Position numbers and translations under genes: made by a program
Notes under the pieces: generated by a model
What the model saw: only the letters and a program-made list of their open reading frames with translations
Databases searched by the model: none
What the model was told of the DNA's origin: nothing
Part shown: positions 44,750 through 52,469 of the stretch, in pieces
How the letters are laid out: each line of letters opens with the position of its first letter
How positions within the stretch are numbered: position 1 is the first letter of the stretch
Assembly: GCA_021801265.1 (NCBI GenBank)
Contig: JAJYYE010000001.1
Span: forward strand, 310,001-374,000
Source: Pseudomonadota bacterium
GTDB taxonomy: Bacteria; Pseudomonadota; Gammaproteobacteria; Halothiobacillales; Halothiobacillaceae
Direction: 5' to 3'
DNA length: 64,000 nucleotides

Positions 44750-44917
44750 TACGGAGGGGATTTATCCCCGACAAGGGAGGGCGCAAACCCATCCGAAACG
44801 CCCCATCCGCCCGAGGCACCCCCCAGGCCACCGAAGCACCCCGAACCCCCCCATGGCACAGCGTTAGGCCGCGTTCATCACATGGGGCACCGCGCCGGGG
44901 ATGAATCCCCTCCTGCG
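44750..44917. repeat. Inverted pair of GTAG-type REP-like palindromes with conserved spacer
   Basis: Copies lie at 44750-44773 (ACGGAGGGGATTTATCCCCG) and, reversed, at 44894-44917 (CCGGGGATGAATCCCCTCCT). The spacer carries CATCCGAAACGCCCC and GGCCGCGTTCATCACATGGG, related to the spacer at 25.4 and 61.0 kb. It occupies the centre of the 323-bp gap between the GT-C-like gene and fimT; the fimT promoter should lie at its right side, but I cannot place it. Confidence 0.72.
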
Positions 44918-44954
44918 GCAATGGGGCGAGGGGGGAACGTTTCGGCCGCCCGAA

Positions 44955-46928
44955 TCAATCGGCGGGCGCAGCCAAATCCTGCTGCAATGCCGACCGCAAA
45001 TGCGCTTCCGAATCGCTGAAGAAACCCGCATCGCGCAACACCCGGCGGTTGATATCGGGCATCGACCAACCGGTAATATTCGCCAGCGGCGAGGGCACTT
45101 CATCGAGCAATTTAAGCGCGAGTCTTTGCTGATTCGCCGAGGCCAGCTCGGCGGCAAACAACAGGCGCGAACCGGGGTCGGTGCCCGGCAGCAACAGCGC
45201 GGTTTTCATATCGGCAAAGGCGTTATCCGGTGCGTTTTGCTTAAGCCAATACAACGCACGCCGGTGCAGCAGACTGCGCTGTTCGGTCGGATTGTTTGCC
45301 ACAGCGGGATTTTGTAACGCCGCATCAATCAGTTGCATCCCAAAGTTGGCACCAAACACGCTGCAATCGGTTTGCAATCGGCTTAAAAACGTATCGAATT
45401 GGTATCCGGTCACGTTTTGCGCCAAATCGCCGCGCATCGCCAGGTTACGCAAGGCCGATTGAAGACCCGCCGGTGCCGAATTCATATCGCAGGCCACAAA
45501 TGCGCGGTTTGCCAGCACGAGCAAATCATCGGGGTGTTCGGCAAAGGCGCGATCAAGCAGGCGCTCGGCCTCGGAATAGTTGCCGGTTTGTTCCCAGAAA
45601 TTGGCGAGATAACTTTGCGCACGGGCAGAGTCGGGGTGCTGGCTTGCCCAACTCAAGGCCTGCGCAAACGGCTTGCCCCACATATCGGCGCGCTTGAGTG
45701 ACAGCAACGCAAACACCGATAAAATGGCAACCGCCACCCACACCGGCCAACGGTGATGCACATCGGTTTTCTGCACCAGAAATAGTGCCAGGGGCAAAAA
45801 CATCAACCCGGCGGGCAAATAATTGCGGTGCTCGAACATCAGTTCCAGCGGCAACCAGGTCGATTCCAGCAACTGCCCGACAAAATAAAATGCAATCGCC
45901 AAACCTACCGCGCGCAGCCAGGGCGTTTTGCTCAGGCGGGAGAGGACCGCCAGCGCGATGAGCCCGAATATCCCCAGCGTGGCAAACAGCGTCGAAAGCG
46001 GTGTAAACACGCTCGTCGAAATACGAATATCATCGTTGAACAAGCCACCATCGTGCAGGCTCGGCAACCACAAATCGCCCAGATACCCCCACACAATGCG
46101 GGTTTCGGTCAGCAGGCGCTCCCACGGGGTGAAGTCGCGCCCATACGTTTGGCCGGAAAACAGCAGGGGCAACTGGTAAGCCAGATACGCCAGCAACACC
46201 GCGCTGGGCAGAACAATAAAAACCCGTCGCCACCAGATAAAACGCTGGCCGTGGCGGTCGAGCGCGCGGTTGTCCGCATCAAACACAAAGGCCTCGATCA
46301 CCCAGGCCAATAGCGGCAGCAACGCACCGTTTTCCTTGGACAGCACCGCCAACAGCGTACCCAACCCCAGCCCCGTGCTCATCCAGACATAACCGCTGAC
46401 GGTTCGACCTGCCGCCAGTTGCAAGCGCCCATGCACATACGCCCAAAGCCCCGCGAACACAAACAAGGCCGCCAGCATGGCCATGCGCTGGATGATATAC
46501 AACGTGGTACCCACCCAGAAGGGATGCAGCAGCCAACACCCCGCCGCCAACACCGCCACCCAGGCCGCGCGTTTGGGCGCCAAGCCAAAACCCTGCGCCA
46601 GCGCATGGCTCAAACCGGCCAGCAGCATGCCGTTGATTAAATGAATCAGCACATTGGTTTGCTTGAACACCTCCGGCGGCGCGGGCCATACGCGGGTATC
46701 AATCAAAAAACTCGCCAAGGAGATTGGCCGCCCGGTGGGGCCGGCAAAGCCCGAGGTAATCCAGGCCCATGCCTGCCAGGCGTGCTTAATGGGGCCGTAA
46801 TCACCCATCGGCGGCAGGTTGCCGTAATCATCAAATAAAAACGCGCCCGATAAGCCCGGTAGATACACCGCATAAGCCAGCGCCAGCAAAAACGCCCCAG
46901 CGACAAAAGTTTTCCAATCAATACGCAT
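44955..46928 (-). CDS. GT-C-like multi-spanning membrane protein with C-terminal TPR region, copy 1
   Basis: About 657 residues. Roughly 11-12 hydrophobic helices fill the first 430 residues, and a TPR-like helical tail follows (GNYSEAERLLDRAFAEHPDD LLVLANRAF across two blocks). After the first helix comes LFDDYGNLPP, an acidic pair in the first external loop as in GT-C glycosyltransferases; later MFEHRNYLPAGLMF recalls the TMTC/DUF1736-type group. It lies between the minor pilin operon and pilA with a paralogue, so pilin or surface glycosylation is likely but inferred. ATG 46928 follows AAGGGAA; a TTG six codons upstream is less likely. Confidence 0.72.
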   Translation of the reverse strand: MRIDWKTFVAGAFLLALAYAVYLPGLSGAFLFDDYGNLPPMGDYGPIKHAWQAWAWITSGFAGPTGRPISLASFLIDTRVWPAPPEVFKQTNVLIHLINGMLLAGLSHALAQGFGLAPKRAAWVAVLAAGCWLLHPFWVGTTLYIIQRMAMLAALFVFAGLWAYVHGRLQLAAGRTVSGYVWMSTGLGLGTLLAVLSKENGALLPLLAWVIEAFVFDADNRALDRHGQRFIWWRRVFIVLPSAVLLAYLAYQLPLLFSGQTYGRDFTPWERLLTETRIVWGYLGDLWLPSLHDGGLFNDDIRISTSVFTPLSTLFATLGIFGLIALAVLSRLSKTPWLRAVGLAIAFYFVGQLLESTWLPLELMFEHRNYLPAGLMFLPLALFLVQKTDVHHRWPVWVAVAILSVFALLSLKRADMWGKPFAQALSWASQHPDSARAQSYLANFWEQTGNYSEAERLLDRAFAEHPDDLLVLANRAFVACDMNSAPAGLQSALRNLAMRGDLAQNVTGYQFDTFLSRLQTDCSVFGANFGMQLIDAALQNPAVANNPTEQRSLLHRRALYWLKQNAPDNAFADMKTALLLPGTDPGSRLLFAAELASANQQRLALKLLDEVPSPLANITGWSMPDINRRVLRDAGFFSDSEAHLRSALQQDLAAPAD

Positions 46929-46971
46929 TCTGTTCCCTTGATTCAATGGATTTATTATTTGTGCGCATGTT

Positions 46972-47104
46972 CACCCCCTCCCCTTCATGGGGGAGGGACT
47001 TTAATGCCCGAGCCACAAGGAAGCGGGGCAACGCCCTCCCCCTGAAAGAGGTGCGCTTTAACTCCCTCCCCCTTCATGGGGGAGGGTTGGGGTGGGGGAT
47101 GAGG
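46972..47104. repeat. CCCTCCCCC/GGGGGAGGG hairpin repeats between GT-C copy 1 and the DUF559 gene
   Basis: Two hairpin units (CCCTCCCC..ATGGGGGAGGG at 46976-46996 and CCCTCCCCCTTCATGGGGGA at about 47065-47084, then GGGTTGGGGTGGGGG). The right unit overlaps the last codons of the DUF559 gene and provides its SSPTPTLPHEGGGS tail. Confidence 0.7.
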
Positions 47105-47444
47105 TGGGCAATCGCTCAAGCAGCGCCAACCGCACCACCTCCAGCACCCCATCCAACTGCTGCAACACCTCGTTATTCCAAAACCGCAACACCTTAAACC
47201 CTTCCGCCACCAAAAACGCATCTCGCACCCTATCGCTGGCGCTATCCGCATGCTGCCCGCCATCAACCTCAATCACCAGCCTATGAGAAAAACACACAAA
47301 ATCCACGATATAGCGGCCCATAGGCGCTTGACGGCGAAACTTTACGCCCATTTGCTCAGCGCGAAGGTATCGCCAAATCACCCGCTCGGCATCCGTCATA
47401 TTAGCGCGCAACGCGCGGGCGTTTTGGATGAGTGCGTGTGTCAT
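47058..47444 (-). CDS. DUF559 (Vsr-like fold) endonuclease-domain protein
   Basis: A 128-residue protein of the DUF559 family, a PD-(D/E)XK-type fold related to very-short-patch repair nucleases: MTDAERVIWRYLRAEQMGVK FRRQAPMGRYIVDFVCFSHR LVIEVDGGQHADSA read in succession, with the acidic D and E-V-D residues conserved. GAGG lies 7 bp before the ATG. Its last 14 residues, SSPTPTLPHEGGGS, are encoded by a hairpin repeat, so the native C-terminus was replaced. It sits between two GT-C-like paralogues with no partner nuclease or methylase. Function is unknown. Confidence 0.85.
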   Translation of the reverse strand: MTHALIQNARALRANMTDAERVIWRYLRAEQMGVKFRRQAPMGRYIVDFVCFSHRLVIEVDGGQHADSASDRVRDAFLVAEGFKVLRFWNNEVLQQLDGVLEVVRLALLERLPTSSPTPTLPHEGGGS

Positions 47445-47467
47445 GTTTTTGCCTCGTTATTCTTGCC

Positions 47468-47722
47468 TGCCGCACCCCCACCCCAGCCCTCCCCCATGGA
47501 GGGGGAGGGAGTATTTTGGCCCAGCCCTCCCCCATCAAGGGGGAGAGAGTATTTTGGCCCAGCCCTCCCCCATCAAGGGGGAGGGAGTTAAAGCCCCCTC
47601 CTTGGGCACATTAAAGCCTCTCCCCTCGTTAGGTGGGGACACACTAAGCCCCTCCCCTCTGGGGGCGGAGGCGCATTAAAGCCCCTCCCCCCTTGTGGGG
47701 GAGGGGTTGGGGTGGGGGGTCT
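47468..47722. repeat. Array of CCCTCCCCC hairpin repeats with a tandem duplication
   Basis: About six hairpin units between the DUF559 and second GT-C-like genes. Two successive units at about 47505-47590 repeat AGTATTTTGGCCCAGCCCTC with CCCCCATCAAGGGGGAG in tandem, a period near 42 bp. The left end encodes the ETPHPNPSPTRGEGL tail of the GT-C-like gene. Confidence 0.75.
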
Positions 47723-49841
47723 CTTTTTTCACTAACGCCGCTTGTGCCTCGGCAATCACCGCGTCATAAACCCCCTTGCCATTTAATTCCCGCATGCGCT
47801 CGATGCCCACCCGCGCATCGCTCAATTTCCCGGCGGCGGTTTGCAGCGTCACCAGATTTTTCCAATAATCGAATTTTTTCGGATCCAGCGCGACCGCTTG
47901 CTGCATCAAGGTATAGGCCAGCGGGAAATCGTGGGAAATATTCGCCGAATAATTCGCCAGCAGCGTCAAAATGCCGGGGTCTTTGGGGTGGCGTGTCACG
48001 GCGAATTGCAGGGTCTGGCCGAGTTCGGTTATGTCTTGCGCCGTGTATTTACATACCCCATTGGTGCCGCAATTAATCAGGCTATACAGCGCGCTCACAT
48101 CCTCGGCGCTCATCGGTTGGCGGGCGATTTTGGCGCGCAGGTGGTTCCACCAGGCGGTTTGTACGGGCAGGTTGTTTTTCGCGGCCATAAAAATCAGCGC
48201 TTGATCGGCCTGAATGCTCGCACCGGGAATTTTTGCCGTATTTTCCATTTGCGAAAAACCCATCTGAAACATCGGGCTGTCTGTTCCGGGTGCCATAATC
48301 ATCATCACCCGCGCCAGTTCATAACTCGCGCGCGGAGAATCCGGGTGGGTGGTGGATTCAAAATATGCCAGCCGATAGGGATTCCCCCAAATGTGCGCAC
48401 GCAGGGCAGTAAACCCCGCATACAAAGCGATTAAAGCCACCACGCCGCTCACCGTGAGGGTGCGCATCAGGGCACGGCGCTCGGCATCCTTGGGCGCCCA
48501 GGCAAAAAGGAGCCCGAACAGCGCGATAAACACCCCCCAACTGGGCAGATAATTGCGATGCTCATACACCAGTTCCAGCGGGATATAGGTCGAAACCAGC
48601 GCGTGGCCGGCAAAAAACCACAGCACGCCCAGTGCAAACAGGGGCGCGCGCTGGCGCAGTTTTAGCGCGGCCCCCATCAGCGCCACAATCACCGCCCAGC
48701 TTGCCGCCGTCGTCCACGGGGCAAACCAGCCGGTGGAAAGGGCAATATCATCGTGATACAGGCTTAACGCATTGGGCGTGGGGGCGATAATCCAGTGCAC
48801 ATAATCCAATAGCACGCGGCCTTCCGTCCACAGCCGCTGCGCCAAATCAAATGGCCGTGACGCATACGCCGTACCATTCAAAACACCCGGCAAGGTATAG
48901 GCCAGCCCCGCCATGCCCGGCAGCACCAGCACAAGGGCGAACACCAAAATAAACTTAGGCTCAAAGCCCGCCGCCACCCGCCCGCGCAAAACGAGCCACT
49001 CCAGCAAAAACGCGTACACCGGCAACATCACCCCGGATTCCTTGGCGAACACCGCAAGCACCGTACCGCCGAGCAAGCCCGCCAAAATGCGCCACCAGCC
49101 ACCGGTTTGCCCATGGATCAAGCGCATCCGCCCCTGCCAGTACAGCCACAACCCCGCCAGCATAAACAGCGAGGCCAGTGATTCCATGCGCTGAATCACA
49201 TACAGCACCGCCGTGAGCTGCATGGGCGAAAACAACCACGCCGCCGTAATGAGCAAGGCCAGCGTGTTGGGGGCGATTAGCCAGCTTTGGGCCCCTGCCC
49301 CCCCACCCCAGCCCTCCCCCATGAAGGGGGAGGGAGTTAACGCCCCGCTTACTTGCTGCACCGTGGCACCAAAAGGCACGCTCTTAGCCCCTCCCCCCTT
49401 GTGGGGGGCGAAGCGGGTCGCGTTGCCCCGCGACCCCGGACGGGGTTGGGGTGGGGGTGTAGGCAAGCCGCCCGCCCACACCCACCCCAGCACCGCGCGC
49501 GTCAGCAGGTAAATCAGCAGCCCATTGGCCGCATGAATCAACACATTCACGAATTTGAGCGGCCAGGGTGCCAGCCCGGTAAACCCATCCTGAACGGCGA
49601 AGGTGAACATCGAAAGGGGGCGATCGGTCGGTCCCGAACCGCTCGACCACACCGCCGCCCAAAAATGCGCCCGCACCGCGCCCGGCGCAAACGCCGCGTT
49701 ATCCACCAAATTGCCGAAATCATCAAAGGCAAAGCCCCCCGCCAGCCCCGGCCAATACACCAGCACCGTGAACAACAGCAAAGCCACGACCAGCAAACGG
49801 TCACGCAGGGAGAGGGAATCAAAAGGGCGCGCACTGGGCAT
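47676..49841 (-). CDS. GT-C-like multi-spanning membrane protein with C-terminal TPR region, copy 2, carrying an in-frame repeat insertion
   Basis: A paralogue of the 45-47 kb protein, about 721 residues. Shared features are AFDDFGNLVD after the first helix, the VNVLIHAANGLL segment, VLYVIQRMESLASLFMLAG, VYEHRNYLPSWGVF and a helical tail (LDPKKFDYWKNLVTLQ). Between two helices, residues about 127-182 (PTPPPQPRPGSRGNATRFAP ... LTPSPFMGEGWGGGAGAQ) have no counterpart in copy 1 and are encoded by the hairpin repeat at 49297-49462. The last 15 residues also come from a repeat. ATG 49841 follows AAGGA. The likely role is protein or pilin glycosylation (inference). Confidence 0.72.
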   Translation of the reverse strand: MPSARPFDSLSLRDRLLVVALLLFTVLVYWPGLAGGFAFDDFGNLVDNAAFAPGAVRAHFWAAVWSSGSGPTDRPLSMFTFAVQDGFTGLAPWPLKFVNVLIHAANGLLIYLLTRAVLGWVWAGGLPTPPPQPRPGSRGNATRFAPHKGGGAKSVPFGATVQQVSGALTPSPFMGEGWGGGAGAQSWLIAPNTLALLITAAWLFSPMQLTAVLYVIQRMESLASLFMLAGLWLYWQGRMRLIHGQTGGWWRILAGLLGGTVLAVFAKESGVMLPVYAFLLEWLVLRGRVAAGFEPKFILVFALVLVLPGMAGLAYTLPGVLNGTAYASRPFDLAQRLWTEGRVLLDYVHWIIAPTPNALSLYHDDIALSTGWFAPWTTAASWAVIVALMGAALKLRQRAPLFALGVLWFFAGHALVSTYIPLELVYEHRNYLPSWGVFIALFGLLFAWAPKDAERRALMRTLTVSGVVALIALYAGFTALRAHIWGNPYRLAYFESTTHPDSPRASYELARVMMIMAPGTDSPMFQMGFSQMENTAKIPGASIQADQALIFMAAKNNLPVQTAWWNHLRAKIARQPMSAEDVSALYSLINCGTNGVCKYTAQDITELGQTLQFAVTRHPKDPGILTLLANYSANISHDFPLAYTLMQQAVALDPKKFDYWKNLVTLQTAAGKLSDARVGIERMRELNGKGVYDAVIAEAQAALVKKETPHPNPSPTRGEGL
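49297..49462. repeat. Hairpin repeat element inserted inside the GT-C-like gene
   Basis: Contains both units of the family: CCAGCCCTCCCCCATGAAGG with GGGAGGGAGTTAA (49310-49340), and CCCCTCCCCCCTTGTGGGGG then GCGAAGCGGGTCGCGTTGCC, CCGCGACCCCGGACGGGGTT, GGGGTGGGGG (49388-49457). The same long unit is intergenic at 50.94-51.01 and 52.19-52.25 kb. The host reading frame passes through it without a stop. Confidence 0.85.
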
Positions 49842-49935
49842 AAGCAATCCTTGGCCAAAAATAAGCGATTCATAAAAGCAAGCATCGTACCTTACCCCGC
49901 GGCAGGCGATGACCCCCGCCGACAAAATGTACGCT

Positions 49936-50045
49936 GCAGAAGGGGTTTCAACCCCGACGCGGTGCCCAATGCAATGAACGCGGCCTAACGCGGTGCCGCA
50001 GGGGTGCGGGGTGCTGCGGATGGATGGGTGGGTGTGGGGGTTTGG
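49936..50045. repeat. GTAG-type REP-like palindrome with conserved spacer
   Basis: CAGAAGGGGTTTCAACCCCG then ACGCGGTGCCCAATGCAATG, followed by the inverted form of the spacer known from 25.4 and 61.0 kb (GAACGCGGCCTAACGCGGTG, CGGATGGATGGGTGGG, GTTTGGCCGTGC). The expected second palindrome is missing: the spacer ends at GGGGGGCGATAACAGC. It fills much of the 334-bp gap between the GT-C-like gene and the pilA terminator. Confidence 0.62.
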
Positions 50046-50130
50046 CCGTGCCGTATCACATGGGCAGGGGGGCGATAACAGCCCTCATTCGGTTTTGGCT
50101 CTGCGGCCGGGCAGGTTTTTTCACGCAATA

Positions 50131-50156
50131 AAAAACCCCGCCGAGGCGGGGTTTAA
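50131..50156 (-). terminator. Rho-independent terminator of pilA
   Basis: On the minus strand AAACCCCGCC pairs with GGCGGGGTTT around a tiny loop, followed by TTTTTATTG, a proper T-run. It starts about 20 bp after the pilA stop. Confidence 0.88.
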
Positions 50157-50175
50157 CCATCAAGCTAACCGAGAA

Positions 50176-50631
50176 TTAACGGCAAGAAGAAGGCAGGTAT
50201 TTGGCCAACATGGAACCGGCACCCTTACATGTGAATTTAACACTGCCAGTAGCTGTAACCGCACTAAGGACAACTTCAGCGCCCGTAGGAATTGCTGCGT
50301 TGGCTTTTGGCCCGCCAAATTTCACAATGATTTGACCAGGAGTGCTGCCAACGTTTACATCAGTAACATAATTTCCATTGATGGACTGGGAGCTAGCTAA
50401 GCCAGCTGAAACATTGCTTGGGGGGAATTTCCCTAGGTTGTTATAGAACTCAACCAATGCTGTTTTGGAACCATCAGCCAAGCTCATCCCTTCAGAGACT
50501 TGCGCACGGATGGTGTAATCCTGATACGCAGGAATCGCGATGGCGGCCAGAATACCGATAATCGCGATCACGATCATCAATTCAATCAGGGTGAAACCCT
50601 TTTGCACGTTCTTTTGCATTTGCTTCAACAT
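50176..50631 (-). CDS. pilA: Main type IV pilin PilA
   Basis: A 151-residue type IVa prepilin, the major subunit of the pilus fibre. Leader [12 protein letters not shown] is cut before [40 protein letters not shown] follows. The C-terminal Cys pair ([18 protein letters not shown]) closes the D-loop. AAGGAG precedes the ATG, a sigma-54 promoter lies 55 bp upstream and a strong terminator follows, so it is a single-gene, highly expressed unit. Position after the two GT-C-like genes suggests they may modify it. A run of [12 protein letters not shown] could serve as Ser glycosylation region (speculative). Confidence 0.93.
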   Translation of the reverse strand: MLKQMQKNVQKGFTLIELMIVIAIIGILAAIAIPAYQDYTIRAQVSEGMSLADGSKTALVEFYNNLGKFPPSNVSAGLASSQSINGNYVTDVNVGSTPGQIIVKFGGPKANAAIPTGAEVVLSAVTATGSVKFTCKGAGSMLAKYLPSSCR

Positions 50632-50685
50632 GACATCACTCCTTTGTGACTTGAGATAGGGGCGAAATGCCCTGCGCGAATATTA

Positions 50686-50703
50686 AAGCAATGCTTGTGC
50701 CAA
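50686..50703 (-). promoter_or_regulatory. Sigma-54 promoter of pilA
   Basis: The minus strand reads TTGGCACAAGCATTGCTT: TGGCAC at -24 (50702-50697), 5 bases, TTGC at -12 (50691-50688). This is an essentially perfect RpoN consensus, at the expected distance before the pilA ATG. PilS/PilR activation is known for homologous genes. Confidence 0.85.
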
Positions 50704-50719
50704 TTTGGGTGGGCGGGGG

Positions 50720-51012
50720 CATTAAAAAGTCCCGCCCCCTTGTGGGGGCGAAGCGGGTCGCGCTGCCCCGCGACCCCGGGCTGGGTTGGGGTGGGGGCAT
50801 CGTTAAATGATGGTGCTAAACCCGCACCCCCTCCCCAGCCCTCCCCCATGAAGGGGGAGGGAGTTCATGCGTTTAAGCCTTCCCGCATTGAGAGGAGGGC
50901 GTTAAAACTCCAATCCGCTCCACAAGGGGTTGGGCATTAAAGCCCCTCCCCCCTTGTGGGGGGCGAAGCGGGTCGCGCTGCCCCGCGACCCCGGACGGGG
51001 TTGGGGTGGGGG
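50720..51012. repeat. Cluster of CCCTCCCCC hairpin repeats upstream of pilA
   Basis: Two long units (CCCCCTTGTGGGGGCGAAGC ... GACCCCGGGCTGGGTTGGGG at 50728-50795; and 50944-51012) and one short unit (CAGCCCTCCCCCATGAAGGG at 50833-50852). They fill the rest of the 414-bp gap between the SDR and pilA genes beyond the pilA promoter. Confidence 0.8.
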
Positions 51013-51058
51013 TGTCACTTTGTGACATTTGCGCCGGGTGATTTGTCACTTTGTGACG
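51013..51058. repeat. Two TGTCACTTTGTGAC palindromes
   Basis: TGTCACTTTGTGACA at 51013-51027 and TGTCACTTTGTGACG at 51044-51058, 31 bp apart. Each is a 5-6-bp inverted repeat around TTT. The second overlaps the last codons and stop of the SDR-family gene, and so encodes its VTK ending. The ATTTGCGCCGGGTGATT spacer is unrelated. Confidence 0.7.
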
Positions 51059-51975
51059 TTTTTGGTGGGTGCGCCGTGTTCCCGAGGAATATTAGCCGGA
51101 GTGTCCGCTAGGGTGCTGGCCAGGTTGGGGTAGCTCGGTTGCCAGTTGAGGGCGCGTTGGATGGCGCTGGCGTCGATGCGTTTGGATTCGGTGAGAAACT
51201 CCCGCGCCATGGCGGTGGATTGCGCGAGCACTTCACTCAGCGGCAGGCAGGGCGGCGCGTGCAGGCCAAAATGCGCGGCAGTGGCCAGATACAGCTCGGT
51301 CATGGGGCGCGGGGTGTTGTCGCTCACGTTGTAGATGCCGGTAACGGGGGTGCTGGCTTCGATTCGGCGGATGAGGGCGGCGTAGATTTCGGCCAGATCA
51401 TCGGCGTGGATGCGGTTGCTCCACGGGGATTGCTCAAGGCACACCACGGGGGTGCGGGCTTTAATGCGCGCAATCGGCAGGCGATCGGCGGCGTAGATGC
51501 CGGTGATGCGCAGGATGCTGAGCGGAATCGCGCGGGCGGCACACCATTGGGTGAATTGGTGCTCGGCATTCAGCCGGCGCCGCGCGCGATCGTGCGCGGG
51601 GCGGGCGGGTGTGGCCTCATTCACCCAGCCGCCTTGGTGATCGCCATACACGCCGGTGGTGCTGGCGTAGATGACGGCGCGGGGCAGTTGGCCGGCAGCA
51701 GTGAGCCAGTGCGCTACGCGGGTGTCGGTTTCACCGGTATTGGGCGGCGGGGCGAGGTAAAGCCAAATGGCGTGGGCGGGCAGTTCAGGCAGCGCGGTGG
51801 GGGTATCAAGATCATACAAAATGCCGTGCCACGCGCCGCTGTGGTTGTGCGGGCGCGGGGCGGGGCGGCGGGCCAGTGCGTAGATGCGGTGCAAAGGGTG
51901 GCGGTGGGCGATGCGGGCAGCAATATCACCAAAACCTGTGAGGATGAGGGCGGGAGACGGTGAATGAGGTGGCAT
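51046..51975 (-). CDS. NAD(P)-binding epimerase-like protein (atypical SDR, YeeZ-like)
   Basis: A 309-residue protein with an atypical Rossmann start (LILTGFGDIAARIAHRHPLH) instead of GxxGxxG in full form, then VIYASTTGVYGDHQGGWVNE, LSILRITGIYAADRLPI and a YNVSDNTPRPMTELYLAT C-terminal part. This layout fits the YeeZ/SDR_a5-like group of unknown substrate. The classic YxxxK is not clear: the Tyr in GVYGD is not followed by the Lys at the usual place. GGAG precedes the ATG. Its last residues come from a TGTCACTTTGTGAC palindrome. It stands alone between repeat arrays. Confidence 0.72.
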   Translation of the reverse strand: MPPHSPSPALILTGFGDIAARIAHRHPLHRIYALARRPAPRPHNHSGAWHGILYDLDTPTALPELPAHAIWLYLAPPPNTGETDTRVAHWLTAAGQLPRAVIYASTTGVYGDHQGGWVNEATPARPAHDRARRRLNAEHQFTQWCAARAIPLSILRITGIYAADRLPIARIKARTPVVCLEQSPWSNRIHADDLAEIYAALIRRIEASTPVTGIYNVSDNTPRPMTELYLATAAHFGLHAPPCLPLSEVLAQSTAMAREFLTESKRIDASAIQRALNWQPSYPNLASTLADTPANIPREHGAPTKNVTK

Positions 51976-52029
51976 GCCAGCTCCGGTGGTTGATGTGGAC
52001 AGGATTAAAGCTTGGTGTGGGTGCTAGCC

Positions 52030-52382
52030 CCGCACCCCCTCCCCAACCCTCCCCCATCAAGGGGGAGGGAGTTTGTGGGTTTAAACCCTCCCCCATTGAG
52101 GGGGAGGGAGTTGAAACCCCATTTCCTTGTGGGGAGGGAGTTTACGCCCCACTTCCTTGTGAGGTGGCGGCCTCTCTCTTAGCCCCTCCCCCCTCGTGGG
52201 GGGCGAAGCGGGTCGCGTTGCCCCGCGACCCCGGACGGGGTTGGGGTGGGGGGCGTCGTTAAATGAGGGTGCTAACCCCGCACCCCCTCCCCAGCCCTCC
52301 CCCATCAAGGGGGAGGGTGTTTGTGCAGCACTCCCTCACACATCAAGGGGGAGGGTGTTTGTGCAGCACCCCACCCCAGCCA
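52030..52382. repeat. Array of CCCTCCCCC hairpin repeats between the SDR and prenyl synthase genes
   Basis: At least four short hairpins (for example CAACCCTCCCCCATCAAGGG at 52044, and copies at 52086, 52292 and 52340), and one long unit (52187-52252) with GCGAAGCGGGTCGCGTTGCC and GACCCCGGACGGGGTTGGGG. Together they take up most of the 494-bp gap; I see no gene in it. Confidence 0.82.
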
Positions 52383-52469
52383 TACCACCTCGTGTGATAG
52401 AGGGTTAATTGGTTGCTGCTGCTCGAAGTCCGAGCAACGTAATGTTTCTCCAGCCTGCCCGGCGACTCA

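Noticed and set aside
47468-47722. Possible CRISPR array (regular G/C-rich repeats)
   Set aside because: Units are palindromic, vary in spacing and sequence, and have no unique spacers or cas genes; they belong to the hairpin repeat family.
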